A model generated the notes under the pieces. It did not search any database. It had not been told where the DNA came from and worked only from the letters and a program-made list of their open reading frames with translations. Below, in pieces: positions 11,522 to 25,559 of a DNA stretch of 64,000 nucleotides (positions are counted from its first letter, which is position 1; every line of letters begins with the position of its first letter). The stretch is from Rutpela maculata. Lineage: Eukaryota; Arthropoda; Insecta; Coleoptera; Cerambycidae. The stretch lies in the NCBI GenBank assembly GCA_936432065.2, contig OW386285.2:183272301-183336300 (forward strand), given 5' to 3'. The translations under genes and the position numbers were made by a program.

Positions 11522-12973
11522 CTAGTTTTCCTGCTTCTCTTCAACATTCACAGCATTTACTCGACTCTCCGAGTTCTGCTGTCGACAGTCTCGTTTCATA
11601 TGTCCTACCTTGCCGCAGTTGTAACATTTAATACCACCACTCGGCTTTCCTTTGTTTTGCTGTTTTTCCTGCTTTCCGAGGTCATCCAGTTTATCAAATA
11701 ATTTGGTGAACATTTTCTGCATCTCTGTCAACATGGGGTTCTGGTTCATTTCTGATGGTTGAGATTCTTCGAGAGTCACAGCTCGCACTCTCGACCTTGG
11801 AGTATCCCTATAAGCGGCTTCTACTTCCAGTGCACGTACCAAAGCTTCGCTACTACTTTGGCGTCTCGTCAGCCTCAGAACTCGCCTGACCTCTTCGTCC
11901 CTTATACCATCTAAAAAGGCCCCCACGGCTAATTGTTCCTAGAATTCTTTAGGTGCACTCGGATACGCCAGCTTCGAATTCTTGTAAATTTTCCCCAGCT
12001 TTTTGCATCCGGGATTTCAGCTGAGCCTGGTATAATTGGGCAAGGTGTTGATCGCCATACCTCAAGTCTAATGCAGCTTCCAAGACTTTGAAGTCCCTTT
12101 GTTTCTCCACCGGGATAGTCTGAAGTAATTCTGAGGCCTGGCCCCTTAACGCCAGAACTAATGCCATAGCCTTTTCCTCGTTATCCCAGTTATTTGCCGA
12201 TGCTGCTGCCTCAAATTGTCTCTTGTAGGTTGTCCATGAGCTTTGACCGTCAAAGGAGGGAGGCTTTAATCGAGGACCCGATGATGTTACTAACTGGCCT
12301 CCTTTTTCTCTCAACTGACGTTTAAGGCGCTCTACCTCTCCTTCGACCTCACTCATTTTTCCTTTAATTTGACCAACTTCTGTCTCGACCACACCTACTT
12401 TGTCTTCGACCTTGTTTATCTCCTCTTTAACTTCTTCCTTGACAGAAATGATTGCGTCCTGTTGTATTTTTATTTGTTCATTTAGAATTTTCCTTAATTC
12501 TTCCTGGCGTCTTTCTTGCTCCTGTTGGCGTTTTATTTCCAAATCCTCCATCATTCTTCTCAGTTCAGCTTTTTCTTCTTCACGTCTTGTTTCATGCTCT
12601 TCTTTTCCTTCTTGACGCCGCTTTTCTTGTTCTTCCTTTTCTTCTTGGCGTCTTATTTCCAGGTTTTCCATCATTTTCTTTAATTCGTCTCTTTCTTCTT
12701 GACGTCTTGTTTCCTGTTCTTCTTTTTCTTCTTGACGTCTTCTTTCTTCATCCTCTTTTTCTTTCTGACGTCTTGTTTCTTCATCCTCTTTTTCTTTCTG
12801 ACGTCTTATTTCCTGATCTTCCATAATTTTCTTTAATTCGTCCCTTTCTTCTTGACGCCGTTTTTCTTCGGTCTGGCGTTTCTTTCTTGCTCTTCTTTAT
12901 CTTCCTGCCGTTGCTGCGCCATCATTTTTTGGAATTGTTCGAATAAGTCCTGTATTTGTTTATCGGATGCCAT
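11522..12973 (-). pseudogene. Gypsy gag (coiled coil, capsid, CCHC zinc knuckle), frameshifted
   Basis: This is the structural protein of the element particle. The best start is the methionine at 12973 (MASDKQIQDLFEQFQKMM), not the one at 12824. The two frames join through a shift near 12880. Next comes a long charged region of near-tandem units such as RRQEEKEEQE and RRQKEKEDEE, with heptad spacing typical of a coiled coil. A capsid-like segment follows (LKPPSFDGQSSWTTYKRQF, then ALRGQASELLQTIP). A second shift near 11930-11950 separates it from 11926-11522, which ends with the nucleic-acid-binding knuckle CYNCGKVGHMKRDC (C-x2-C-x4-H-x4-C). About 390 bp of leader separate the start from the primer-binding site. 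Two frameshifts make this copy non-functional unless they are sequencing errors. Confidence 0.92.
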
Positions 12974-13362
12974 ACTTCTTGTTGTTATGGGCATACGATG
13001 AAATTAAAATAAAATAAATTTAACTGTCACGTCAATATCGGCAATGGAACTTTCCAGACAAATCTCGAAATAGCACGAAAAAGTCTTATCTAGAGTCTTT
13101 TGTCACTATCCAGTTCAGAGAATTTACTAATCTCCACTAATGTCCAAATAGAAAAGTTCTAGTAATTTTCACGCACTAGCACAAATGAGTCTTTTTCAGT
13201 GTCTCTGTCACTTTCTCGAAAATGCACTTTTTCACAGTTTAGAGTCCAAAAATAGTCCTCAAACAATGTCCCGTAAATCAATTCTCAGTGTCACCACTAA
13301 TTCCCAAGAAGAACACTGTAGAAACCTCTTCTTGAACAGTCCAGAAATCTTCTGTTATAATT

Positions 13363-13377
13363 CCGCTTCTGACACCA
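13363..13377 (-). other. Gypsy primer-binding site, tRNA-Leu type
   Basis: In element sense TGGTGTCAGAAGCGG lies 3 bp inside the 5' LTR. It begins with TGG, complementary to the tRNA CCA end. TGTCAGAAG followed by a G-rich stretch matches the 3' end of leucine tRNAs as I know them, so a tRNA-Leu primer is likely. Confidence 0.7.
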
Positions 13378-13380
13378 ATT

Positions 13381-13760
13381 TGTAACGAGTTTCCACCCTT
13401 AGGAAACTACCTCTTGCAAATTCCGTGGGTTCCAAAAATTATAACAAGAGATGTCCACTAACGCACTTTATTAAATATTTACTGGATACTTCACAATACT
13501 ATTGTTAATTTAAATACACTTTACTGACTAAAAATCACAATGTTTATCACTTCGTTTCTCTTTGAACTCTTAACCTCACTTTCTATACTTTCTGAACTAC
13601 TCGCCGAGAATGCGGTCGGTCTTTTATACCTAAAAATGACAGATCTCGATTTTTCTGTGATGACGCCACCATTCTCTAGATAATTCCAGATGTCACTTTC
13701 TGGTAGGTTCTTTCTCGAGTAGGTGCAAATACATCATTCTAGGGGTTGTAACACATTACA
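13381..13760 (-). repeat. Gypsy 5' LTR
   Basis: 380 bp, the partner of 7531-7909. Differences seen are CGAG for CGTG, CTCTTG for CCCTTG, ACGCAC for ACACAC, TTCGTTTC for TTTGTTTC, and one extra G in CAGATCTC. Confidence 0.97.
13621..13628 (-). promoter_or_regulatory. TATA box of the gypsy 5' LTR
   Basis: The plus strand reads CTTTTATA, giving TATAAAAG in element sense. It sits mid-LTR upstream of the leader, where the U3 promoter of a gypsy element is expected. The start site is not determined. Confidence 0.6.
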
Positions 13761-13764
13761 ATAT

Positions 13765-14192
13765 TAGAAAATTCGATCATATATCAGGGGCATTGAAGGA
13801 TTCTAAGTGGTTCAAGCTCGAAGAACGCTTTCAAATTCACATGGCCTGCTTAATCTACAAAATAGATAATCTTAAGCTACCTCGATACCTGCACAATAAA
13901 CTTATTAAAGGCAGTGACACTCATGAGCATATCACACGACATCAAGAACTATTCACTGTTCCTATAACCCTGTAAAAATATTTAATTCTATACCGGATGA
14001 CATCAAGGCAGCTTCCAACACTGTTGTTTTTCGGAATAAATTTAGAACATTAATTTACAACAAACGAGATCTGACGTAATGGAACACTCACTTGTTTAGT
14101 TAGTAAGAGTTCGCATTTGTTATTATTAAAATAGTGGCTTCTCCCATCATATATTCTTTTGTTGTTACTTTTTGCAGCTGATAAATAAAGAC
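13765..14192 (+). pseudogene. Non-LTR retrotransposon 1: C-terminal part and 3' UTR
   Basis: This is the continuation of the element interrupted at 7530. It reads NIRKFDHISGALKDSKW across the join, then KLEERFQIHMACLIYKI and LHNKLIKG. It reaches a stop after PITL near 13975, and a shifted continuation (KYLILYRMTSRQLPTLLFFG-like text) follows. The 3' UTR contains AATAAA at 14184-14189, followed by a TTA-repeat tail. Reading the flanks without the gypsy element and one ATAT copy restores a continuous reverse-transcriptase C-terminus. Confidence 0.9.
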
Positions 14193-14207
14193 ATATTATT
14201 ATTATTA

Positions 14208-14245
<38 letters not shown>

Positions 14246-14264
14246 TTTTTTTTTTTTGTTAAAA
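14193..14264. repeat. (TTA)n tail shared by two retroelements
   Basis: About 55 bp of TTA repeats followed by a run of T. On the plus strand it is the 3' tail of non-LTR element 1. On the minus strand it is an A-rich plus TAA tail of the R4-like fragment. Two elements of opposite orientation therefore meet tail to tail here. Confidence 0.8.
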
Positions 14265-14625
14265 ACCAGTCACTATTCTCTGTGGCTCACAGAGGGGAGC
14301 TGGTAGTACCGGCAGCCACTCTCCACACCCGTGGGGTAAGTGACTACTGGGTCCGGGAATCGTGTGCCCTGAGCAGACGTAATGAACCGAGAATGACGGC
14401 CTTCTGCATTCTGCCGGCTAAGACCTCTGCCGAATTTCGGCATGCCGGTAAGATCTTAAGTTCCGAAAGCAGTGTGTGTCTTGTTCCACCGAGGACTCCT
14501 ATAATCAGTACCACTATCTTAACAGCATGGTCTGGATACAGTCTGCGGAGTTCGAAGAGCAGATCTCGATATTTTGTCCGTTTTTCCTCCTCCTTCAAGA
14601 CAATATTTTTACTAACTTTCAAGTC
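14265..14625 (-). pseudogene. R4/Dong-like retrotransposon, 3' fragment
   Basis: The minus frame 14622-14344 encodes the C-terminus of an ORF whose other parts occur at 25.6-27.2 kb: EEEKRTKYRDLLFELRRLYP, IVVLIIGVLGG, RHTLLSELKILPACRNSAEV and GRMQKAVILGSLRLLRAHDS. The same block ends the other two copies. The assignment to RLE-type (R4/Dong-like) elements rests on the zinc-knuckle and nuclease-like segment of the 25.6-26.3 kb copy. After the stop come about 80 bp of GC-rich 3' UTR and the A/TAA tail. The fragment is 5'-truncated at about 14625, where non-LTR element 2 begins, and has no frameshift within the retained part. Confidence 0.75.
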
Positions 14626-16780
14626 ACAGAAACTGTTGTAACAGACTTTCTGCTATCAGACCATAAGGCACAAATTGTAAAATTTCAAAATACGTCAAAC
14701 AGTAAAAGCAAAAGTCCACTATACAGAACTATGCCAAATAAGAGTGTTGTCAATAAGCAAAAATTTTGTACCTACTTACTGTCGGAAAACTGGATAGATC
14801 TGTATTCAGAACAGGATCCTATTAAAGCAGTGGACGCTTTCTACAATATTCTCGCGTATTACCATGACATATCTTTCCCTTTGATAACAGTTAAAACAAA
14901 TTCTAAAGATAAGCAAAAAATTCTTACCCATCCAGATTTAGTGACAACAAAACAGGAAATTGACTGTCTCAATGAAATGTTAAAACTTAACCTACCCAAC
15001 CATGAATCAATAAAAGAAGAATTTAAAAAATGTAAATGTAAATATGAGCAACAAATCATTGAACTAAAGAAAAATCAAACAAATATAGAAATAATGGAAT
15101 CTGACAACAAACAAAAAACTATCTGGAACATTGTAAATAAAAATGTGTGTAACACAGGCAAAAAAGAAGCTAGCTCTATCTCTTCTGAAAAATACAATCA
15201 CTTCTTTACTAATATAGTAAATGATATAATCAAACAGATACCACAATCGAATTGTTCTCACATGGATTACCTGAAAAATATGTCTCAAAAGAATGACTTA
15301 TCAATCTTCTTGTACCCCACTTTACAGACAGAGGAAGAGAATGTCATAAAATCCTTAAAAAAATCTAAGTCCACGGACGTGTATAATCAATCAGTAAATA
15401 TATACAAAGAACATATTTTATCGCCCTCTGCACCCATTACTTATCTTGTAAATCTTATATTACAGACAGGAATATTTCTCAATAAATTAAAAATAGCCAA
15501 GGTCATTCCACTTTTTAAATCAGGAGATATTAATGATGAATCAAATTATCGATCTATTGCATTACTACCCATTTTAGCAAAAATTGTTGAAAAAATAATT
15601 GCTCTAAGAATTATAAATTATTTCGAGTCAAATAACCTTATCGCAAAATAAACAGTTCGGGTTTAGAAAAGGTAGAAACACATCAAATACTGTGCTTAAT
15701 CTTGTTAATTTTATAATTGAAAATGATTGGAAGATAAGAAATCAACTTTAGCGATTTTTCTGGATCTAAGCAAGGCATTTGACTGTGTTTCTAATGATAT
15801 CTTATTAGATAAACTAGAGTATTATGGTTTCAGAGGTATGGCTCTAAATTTATTGTCATCTTATTTAACGGATAGACAACAGTGTGTGTTCTACAATGGT
15901 GTTATCAGTAATTTGTTACCTGTATCGAGAGGTGTTCCGCAGGGTAGCGTCCTAGGACCACTATTGTTTTTGATCTATGTCAATGACCTACCACATGTTA
16001 TGCCAGTATTTTCAGTACTATTTGCCGACGACACTACGTTTGCGGAGCAACTAGACGATATAGGGGACAAAAATACTGATAAAACTAAAACAAACATTAT
16101 AGATCAATCACTAGATTGGTTTAATGCAAACAAACTTTGTCTAAATATGAAAAAAAACGAACACACTAATGTTCTCTACCCAGAAAACCACCCCTGAAGT
16201 AGTGAAATCACTAGGTATAATTCTAGACTCTAAATTAACATGGCAGGCACATATTGACAATCTGTGTACCAATTTGTCAAAAAAAGTTTATGCGATTAGA
16301 CAAATAAGAATTAGAATTAATACACATGCTGCAATCATGACATACCATGCCCTAATAAATGACGTAATAAATTGGGGGTCTTCTACCCACATTCAGAAAG
16401 TTTTTATTGTTCAAAAGAGGGCAATCAGAGCAATAGTAGATGTAAACCAAATGGTTAGTTGTAAGCCTTGGTTCAGAAAACGTAACATTCTAACGTTACC
16501 GTCGGCAATAATTTACTGTAACTTAATACACATAAAAGAGCACATTAATAACTTTACAAAAAATGGTAATACACATGATTATAATACTAGTGCAAGGAAC
16601 GATATACGAATACCCAATCAAAGGCTGGAATTAACTAAAAGAAATAATTTGGGAATAACACTGTTCAACTCCCTCCCAAATTCTCTGAAAGAACTGCCTC
16701 TAAAACATTTCAAAACTAAATTAAGAAATCACCTGTTAGCCAGTGCCTACTATGATATTTCTGATTTTAATTATTTATAA
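14626..16780 (+). pseudogene. Non-LTR retrotransposon 2, 5'-truncated reverse transcriptase ORF
   Basis: The 5' edge lies just before the end of the endonuclease domain: TETVVTDFLLSDHKAQIVKF holds the SDH motif. A lysine-rich linker follows in 14630-15651, with KIAKVIPLFKSGD and SNYRSIALLPILAKIVEKI. After a stop or shift near 15650 comes FGFRKGRNTSNT. Frame 15727-16197 holds LDLSKAFDCVSNDIL, RGVPQGSVLGPLLFLIYVND and catalytic FADD. Frame 16169-16780 holds KSLGIILDSKLTWQAHI and a thumb region ending SASAYYDISDFNYL-like text. Three frames mean at least two lesions. FADD rather than YADD and a different linker show that it is a different lineage from element 1. The 3' UTR runs straight into (AT)n at 16868. 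Upstream reading into the R4-like fragment is accidental. Confidence 0.92.
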
Positions 16781-16866
16781 AATTACTGATATGTCATAAT
16801 ATATTTTGTCTATGTTGTTTTATATTGGACGATATTAGGACTAGATTAATAATTATAATTATGTTG

Positions 16867-20395
<3,529 letters not shown>

Positions 20396-20411
20396 ATATA
20401 TATATATATAT

Positions 20412-22521
20412 ACATTTGTGGCGCCCGCACCTCCGCTAGAAATAATATAGATAGATTAGTTCTGTTTACATATACATAACCGCCAAATTTCACTTACCAA
20501 GGGCACGCGGAGAGAGGAAAGGGTTTTTATCTTTTTTTACATACACTTTTTTGTTCATACGATTGGTATGTTTACACCTCGTTATATAAATAGTACCTCT
20601 CTGACTCAATGTATTTAAAACTGTTATACATAACGGTAGCGTTTGCCTCCTTCTAGGTTGCCAGACTTCTATAGTGTAAAATGCTCTAGCGCTTGCGCAA
20701 TTAGTTGCGCTATGCAACCGTGTGCGTTTGGTATTATAATGATTAATATTGTGTAAGTAGTACTCTATCAGATTACGTTGGTGTTTTACCCGATAATGTG
20801 TGATTATCTGTTTTAAAATGAAGTCGTTCACGCCAAATATCTATTGTAGAATAATGTATGTAATTCAAAATATGTTCTTAAGGGAATTATTATTACTATT
20901 TAATATGCTTTTCAAAAGACATCACTGAATCAGTTCAATTTTGTAATACAATTAGTACATATTAGTCCACGTAAATTAGATATTTTAGAAGAAATAATTT
21001 ATAAAGTAATAATATTTCGGATGCGTAATCTAGAGTTAGAAATAGATACCCGAAAAGTTCCCCCCAATTTAGGGGTGGTACGTCCGTAATGATTATGAAT
21101 AGAGCTACTTCGGCCATATTACGGGGACTTAACGCTGGTTTTTCACTTTTATCTTGTAAACCGTTCGTCGAAAAAGAAAAAAGTATAGGAAATAAAAAAT
21201 TTGTCGCATTAAATTCTGCATAAAAAATGTACTATTAACCTTGTAGCTTATCCTCAGCTATTTCGCGTTAACAGCGTCCGAACAGAGGAGTAGTTTGGGG
21301 CGCAGAGGTAAAAATCCATCCTATTCCAAGTTTAACTCCAAATATCTTAAAACCGGTTACTTTAACGAGAAAAATGCTCAGGAATGAATTTATTGAGCAG
21401 AATTTTCTCTATTAGATGCATATATAGAGGATTTTGTCGCAAGTAGCTTATGTATTTTCCCCTTCTTTGCAATTATATTAAAGGATAATCTGTACTGTTC
21501 ACTCAAAAGAAGATTTGGAGTCATATTTCAGCTTTGAGCTTGCTTCAATTCCACTTCTTGTCTTCGATGAAAGAGGGTTAATGAGGAAAATTAAGAAATC
21601 GTCTGTATGATATTTTCAATGCTGTACGAGAGAGACCAGTTCATTGTTGATGGCGGCAATTTGATTCATCGTGTAGTATGGCCGAAGCAGCTTTATTCGT
21701 AAACATTACGGCCAAAAAGTGACTGTAGTGTTTGACAGATATGCTGACAATGCCTGCAGTATGAGGAGCATCGAAAGACAGCAGCGACTTTTGAAACGCA
21801 TTTCACCGGAAATTATTTTTCATGAGAACACGCCACTGACTGAAACGCAAAATAAAATGATAAACAATCTCACAAAAAGGAACGGTTTATTTCGCAATTG
21901 GTGGAGAGATTTAAAAACGAGGGAATCGAAACAATTACTGCTATAGACGGCGCTGACGTACTCATAGTTCAAACCGCCTTAAACGAATCTGATGAAAACA
22001 ATACAGTGGTCATCCTCGGACAAGATATTGATCTTCTCGCATTGAATATCGCTCCCGCACCTGAAGATGAAGATATCCGTTTCTTAAGAGAGGCTCAGAG
22101 AAAAATAAAAAATAAAGATTACAGTTCTCGTGACTTGCAGTCCTCGGAAGTTTTAAAAAGCTGTATGGCCACACGTTCAGTGGAAGCGATAACACTTCAG
22201 CTTTCTTTGGTAAAGGAAAAGTGCAAACGGTGGGATGCGTCAATAAAAGAAAAGATCTCGAAGAGGTTGTCCGTATATTCAACAACCGTAGCTCAACGAA
22301 AAAAGAAATTACAAGTGCTGGAGAGAAATTCGCGCTAGCAGTATACAAAGCCCCCAAAAAGAGACAGAATCATCAAAGATTCATTATCTTCAATAAGTTA
22401 GTCGGCCAATCTAGTACTACCGGGATTCTACCAAGACTGCCAGCAACATCCGAGGCATTACGTCAACATTCTTACAGAGTATTTCTCCAAATTCATGTTT
22501 GGCGAGGAGAAAACTTGGAAC
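20412..22521. mobile_element. Long-TIR DNA element, copy 2 (inverted, outer TIR missing)
   Basis: The reverse complement of 18239-20370, starting only about 16 bp from the end of copy 1. The inner TIR is at about 20412-20604. The arm runs to 22521 (GAAAACTTGGAAC), where homology stops precisely next to the missing outer TIR. Open frames of 113, 75 and 146 codons are identical in both copies, so arm identity is extremely high. The two copies form a palindrome of about 4.4 kb. Confidence 0.85.
21490..22521 (+). pseudogene. Captured fragment with PIN-like acidic motifs, copy 2
   Basis: Same content as copy 1. The order on the plus strand is an out-of-frame N-terminal part near 21490-21720, frame 21719-21946, frame 21898-22338 and frame 22221-22520. 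Successive frames overlap, as expected for one gene broken by frameshifts. The acidic motifs are FDRY, GADVLIVQTAL and LGQDIDLLAL. The last frame ends with RVFLQIHVWRGENLE at the lost TIR and then enters unrelated sequence. Confidence 0.6.
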
Positions 22522-22553
22522 TAACGGAATGCAGAAAAGCAGAAAATAATATA

Positions 22554-22862
22554 AAATATTTCAAAGAGATGATATACTTAAAGAAGTAAAATGTTCAAAA
22601 CTTAATCATTTTGGAGCAAAAATGTAAATATTTCCCTCCAGCAAGAGAAAAATTTTTGAAATGTTTAAAAAATTTTTGAAAAGCATTCGAGATGACTCCA
22701 ACAAACTATCATTAATTAGTAGCAAAATTTATGATTAACCAACAAATATATTCTAGATTTTTGGTCTCGAATGCTTTTGAAAACATTTTTGTTTCTTGCT
22801 AGAGGGAAATATTTACATTTTTGCTCCAGAATAATCTAAGTTTTTAAAATATCTTTGAAAGG
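22554..22862. mobile_element. Small foldback/MITE
   Basis: Arms of about 110 bp. Left TTTGGAGCAAAAATGTAAAT, then ATTTCCCTCCAGCAAGA and AGCATTCGAGA. The right arm mirrors them as TCTCGAATGCTTTTGAAA, TCTTGCTAGAGGGAAAT and ATTTACATTTTTGCTCCA. The outermost match is TTTCAAAGA-like on both sides. No coding sequence. Confidence 0.7.
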
Positions 22863-23164
22863 TGGAAGATTACACTGGTCAACATTTAGTTTGAAAAAAT
22901 ACACCGGACTCTACCTAGGTACCCAGGGGTTTTTGGGGTCGCTGATTCCGATGCCGAGGTCGGTTAATCTCTATCACGTCAGGTTCAAGGTCATTTGAAG
23001 GTCAAACTAAGAAAAGGTTTTTGAAAAAATCTAAAAAAATGCACACAGGTTTTTGGGGTCGCTGAGTCCGAATCCGATGTCGGTTGACCTTTATCATCTC
23101 ATGTTCAAGGTCGTTTGAAGGTTAAAGTAAGAAGAGGAGGTGAAAAAAATTAGAAAAAATTTAT

Positions 23165-23400
23165 ACGAATGCTCACCTGCCTACTTATTGTCTGTTTATC
23201 TGTCTGCCTTTATACCTGCACACCCGTTTTTTTTGTTAGTCTGTATTTATCATCCGCCTGCATTTTCTCTCTGTCCATCTATTTGACATCCTGCCTTTCT
23301 ACCTGCCTTTCTGTCGGTAATTCTGTCTATCTTCCTGTCTGACTGAATGACTAAATGTTTCTATCTGACAGTCTGTCTGCCTCTTTGTCAGTTTGTCTGA
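23165..23400. repeat. Degenerate CTGT/CTGCC-rich tract
   Basis: About 235 bp with many imperfect TGTCTGTCTGCC-like units on a pyrimidine-rich plus strand. It is a decayed simple repeat inside the foldback. Confidence 0.75.
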
Positions 23401-23444
23401 TTCAAAAAACCATTAAATTACTTTGATCCTGACAGGATTGAGCT

Positions 23445-23618
23445 CAGGGCCGGTTTTAGGTAACCGGAGGCCCTAAGCTCTAGGTATGTTTTTCGTTGAA
23501 GCTTTCTCTTCTAATAAAATAAATGTGCATAACTGCGTATGAAATCTGAGTTCTGAGGCCCCCTAAATGTGGGGCCCTAAACTGGCGCTTACTCAGATTA
23601 TAGGCAAAACCAGCACTG
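23445..23618. mobile_element. hAT-type MITE with 8-bp target duplication
   Basis: 174 bp. The left end CAGGGCCGGTTTTAGG pairs with the right end, which in reverse complement is CAGTGCTGGTTTTGCC. It is flanked on both sides by the identical 8-bp duplication ATTGAGCT (23437-23444 and 23619-23626). CAG termini and 8-bp duplications are diagnostic for the hAT superfamily. Non-autonomous, no ORF. Confidence 0.92.
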
Positions 23619-24622
23619 ATTGAGCTCCAAGTGAGTGAAGCCAACGCCCGTGATTCGAGCCGAACTTATATCCCTCTTCTGCCCCAACTCACTTGCGGTG
23701 GGCATGCGCCATCTATCGGTACTCTCTACTTGCATGTTTGCTCTACTTCTGCAACTATAACTAAAGGCCATCCTTTCACAGAAGAAAATAAGTAGGTGAT
23801 TCATTGAGTTAAATATATTTGCACTGAGATAGCCGAAGAATCTTCATGTGCAGCTAAAGCTGGCGGACGAATGCCGGCTTGAAATGACCTCTGGATGCCT
23901 TTTTTTAAGGATAAGCGAACACCGGATTCGGACTTAGCGACCCGAAAAACCTCTGTGATTTTTTTCAGATTCTTTCAACCACCTTTTCTTACTTTAACCT
24001 TCAAATGACCTTGAAACTGACGTGGTAGAGGTCAACCGACATCGAATGCAGATTCAGCGACCCAAAAAACCTATATATAAATTTTTTCAGATTTTTTGAC
24101 AGCTTCTCCTCTGTTTTTCTCAAATTAACCTTGAAATGACCTCTGGATGCCTTTAAGGATAAGCGAACACCGGATTCGGACTCAGCGACGCCAAAAACCT
24201 ATGCGTGAATTTTTTCAGATTTTTTTCAACCACCTTTTCTTAGTTTGACCTTCAAGTGACCTTGGAACTGACGTGATAGAGGTCAACCGGCATCGGATAT
24301 AGACTCAGCGACCCAAAAAACGTATATGTAAATTTTTTCAGATTTTTTAACAGTTTCCTCTCCGTTTTTCTCAAATTAACTTTGAAATGACCTCCGGATG
24401 CCTTTTAAGGGTAAGCGAACACCGAATTCGGACTCAGCGACCCCAAAAACCTATGTGTGAATTTTCTCAGATTTTTTCAACAACCCTTTCTTAGTTTGAC
24501 CTTCAGATGTCCTTGAACCTGACGTGATAGAGCTTAACCGACGTCGGCATCGGAATCAGCGACCCAAAAACCCCTGGGTACCTAGGTAGAGTCCTGTGTA
24601 TTTTTTTAAACTAAATGTTGAC

Positions 24623-25442
24623 TTTTGTTATTATTATTCTTTTATTTTCTGCTTTTTAGCCCCCCCCCCCCCCAATAAAAATCGTCTTCTAATTTTTTTT
24701 TAATTTTATTATATAAGGCGGCAGTATTATATAAGCGGCAGTGACAAATAGTGGATTAAGGGCAACTAGTTACGTTAAGAAATGTTCGTGTCCTGTTAAA
24801 TAAATACATTTTTAATAAGGTAAAGACCTTTTTTTAATTTGCTCTAAGCTACAAAGGGGTACAAAAATATTTCTTTCTGAACAAAATAAACGTTTTTTTA
24901 TTCCCAAATTGAAAAAATTGAAAAAAAACCATTGATCTCTAGAAAGTATTATTTCTGTGTATAAAAGTTATTTATATTTTTAGTAAGATAATTTTAGTTA
25001 CCATATCTACAGATGTATATAGGACTAGTATGCCTCTTTACTCTGTTGCCAAGTTTATGAGGCGATATCGCTACTTTAATGTAAGGAAGCATTTAATACC
25101 TATATACATCAAATGTTTAAAACAGCAGCGCCACCTGGTAAAAAATGTAGTGGACTATGGTGTATGTTTACATATGTTTATAGGTATTTTCCGCCTCCAA
25201 AAAAAGTGTCGTTAAATGCTTCTATCTCTCTATCTCTTCCTTTTTTGTCATAATCTTATATGCGCACCAATAAAGCTGATCATTATTGATAATAATGAGT
25301 CATGAATTTACCAATTATCAAGACATTCGCGATGAAAACAACACAAAACGTCTCCGCCTCCGAAATCGGAGGCGAACTCGTAAAATCGGAGGCAAACACC
25401 ACCTAACCGTATAACATTCGGAGGTGTATAAGTACTAAATGC

Positions 25443-25446
<4 letters not shown>
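24623..25446. other. Non-coding interval with poly-C run and CG-rich hairpins
   Basis: Contains a C13-14 run near 24661. A perfect 8-bp stem hairpin CGCCTCCG-AAAT-CGGAGGCG lies at 25355-25374, followed by two more CGGAGG copies. No gene recognised. A short inverted pair (AAGCATTTAA) lies near 25090 and 25215. Confidence 0.45.

Positions 25447-25494
<48 letters not shown>
25447..25494. repeat. (AT)n microsatellite
   Basis: About 48 bp of AT repeat. Confidence 0.97.
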
Positions 25495-25499
<5 letters not shown>

Positions 25500-25559
25500 T
25501 TTTGTAACTGACTTATCAAACACTAAGGTGTGTAAAATTGATCAATAAAGTGATTCTAT

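Larger units (their letters stand above)
7531..13760 (-). mobile_element. Ty3/gypsy LTR retrotransposon, full length, nested in non-LTR element 1
   Basis: The element is 6.23 kb in minus orientation, with 379-bp and 380-bp LTRs that begin TGTAAT and end GTTACA in element sense. It is flanked by the 4-bp target duplication ATAT (7527-7530 and 13761-13764). Element order is 5' LTR (right), tRNA-Leu-type primer-binding site, leader, gag, pol (protease, reverse transcriptase, RNase H, integrase), polypurine tract and 3' LTR (left). Pol ends at the polypurine tract, so there is no env. I count four substitutions and one indel between the LTRs, about 1%, so the insertion is recent on the scale of this window. 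Gag and pol nevertheless carry several frameshifts. Confidence 0.97.
22879..24622. mobile_element. Foldback element with internal tandem repeats
   Basis: The terminal inverted repeats begin GTCAACATTTAGTTT and continue through GGACTCTACCTAGGTACCCA and GGTCGCTGATTCCGATGCCG. The right copy is at about 24490-24622. The arms grade into tandem units of roughly 240 bp, most evident at 23880-24600. Each unit has a GACTCAGCGACCC-AAAAACC block, a TTTTTTCAGATTTTTT block and a GACCTTCAAATGACCTTGAA-like block. The interior was later hit by the hAT MITE at 23445. No coding sequence. Confidence 0.75.

Noticed and set aside
11505..11540. Canonical minus-one slippery site between gag and pol
   Set aside because: The frames overlap in the minus-one register, but GGAAAAC near the gag stop is not a standard X-XXY-YYZ heptamer in frame, so no frameshift site is called.
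12400..12826. Plus-strand hydrophobic open frame opposite gag
   Set aside because: It is the complement of the KE-rich gag repeat. Leucine/phenylalanine richness follows from GAA/AAG on the other strand.
14476..14625. N-terminal extension of the element 2 open frame
   Set aside because: This part reads through the antisense R4-like fragment. The homologous element 2 sequence begins near 14626.
25355..25374. CGCCTCCG hairpin as a transcription terminator
   Set aside because: Intrinsic hairpin terminators are bacterial. In this eukaryotic context it is just a short inverted repeat.
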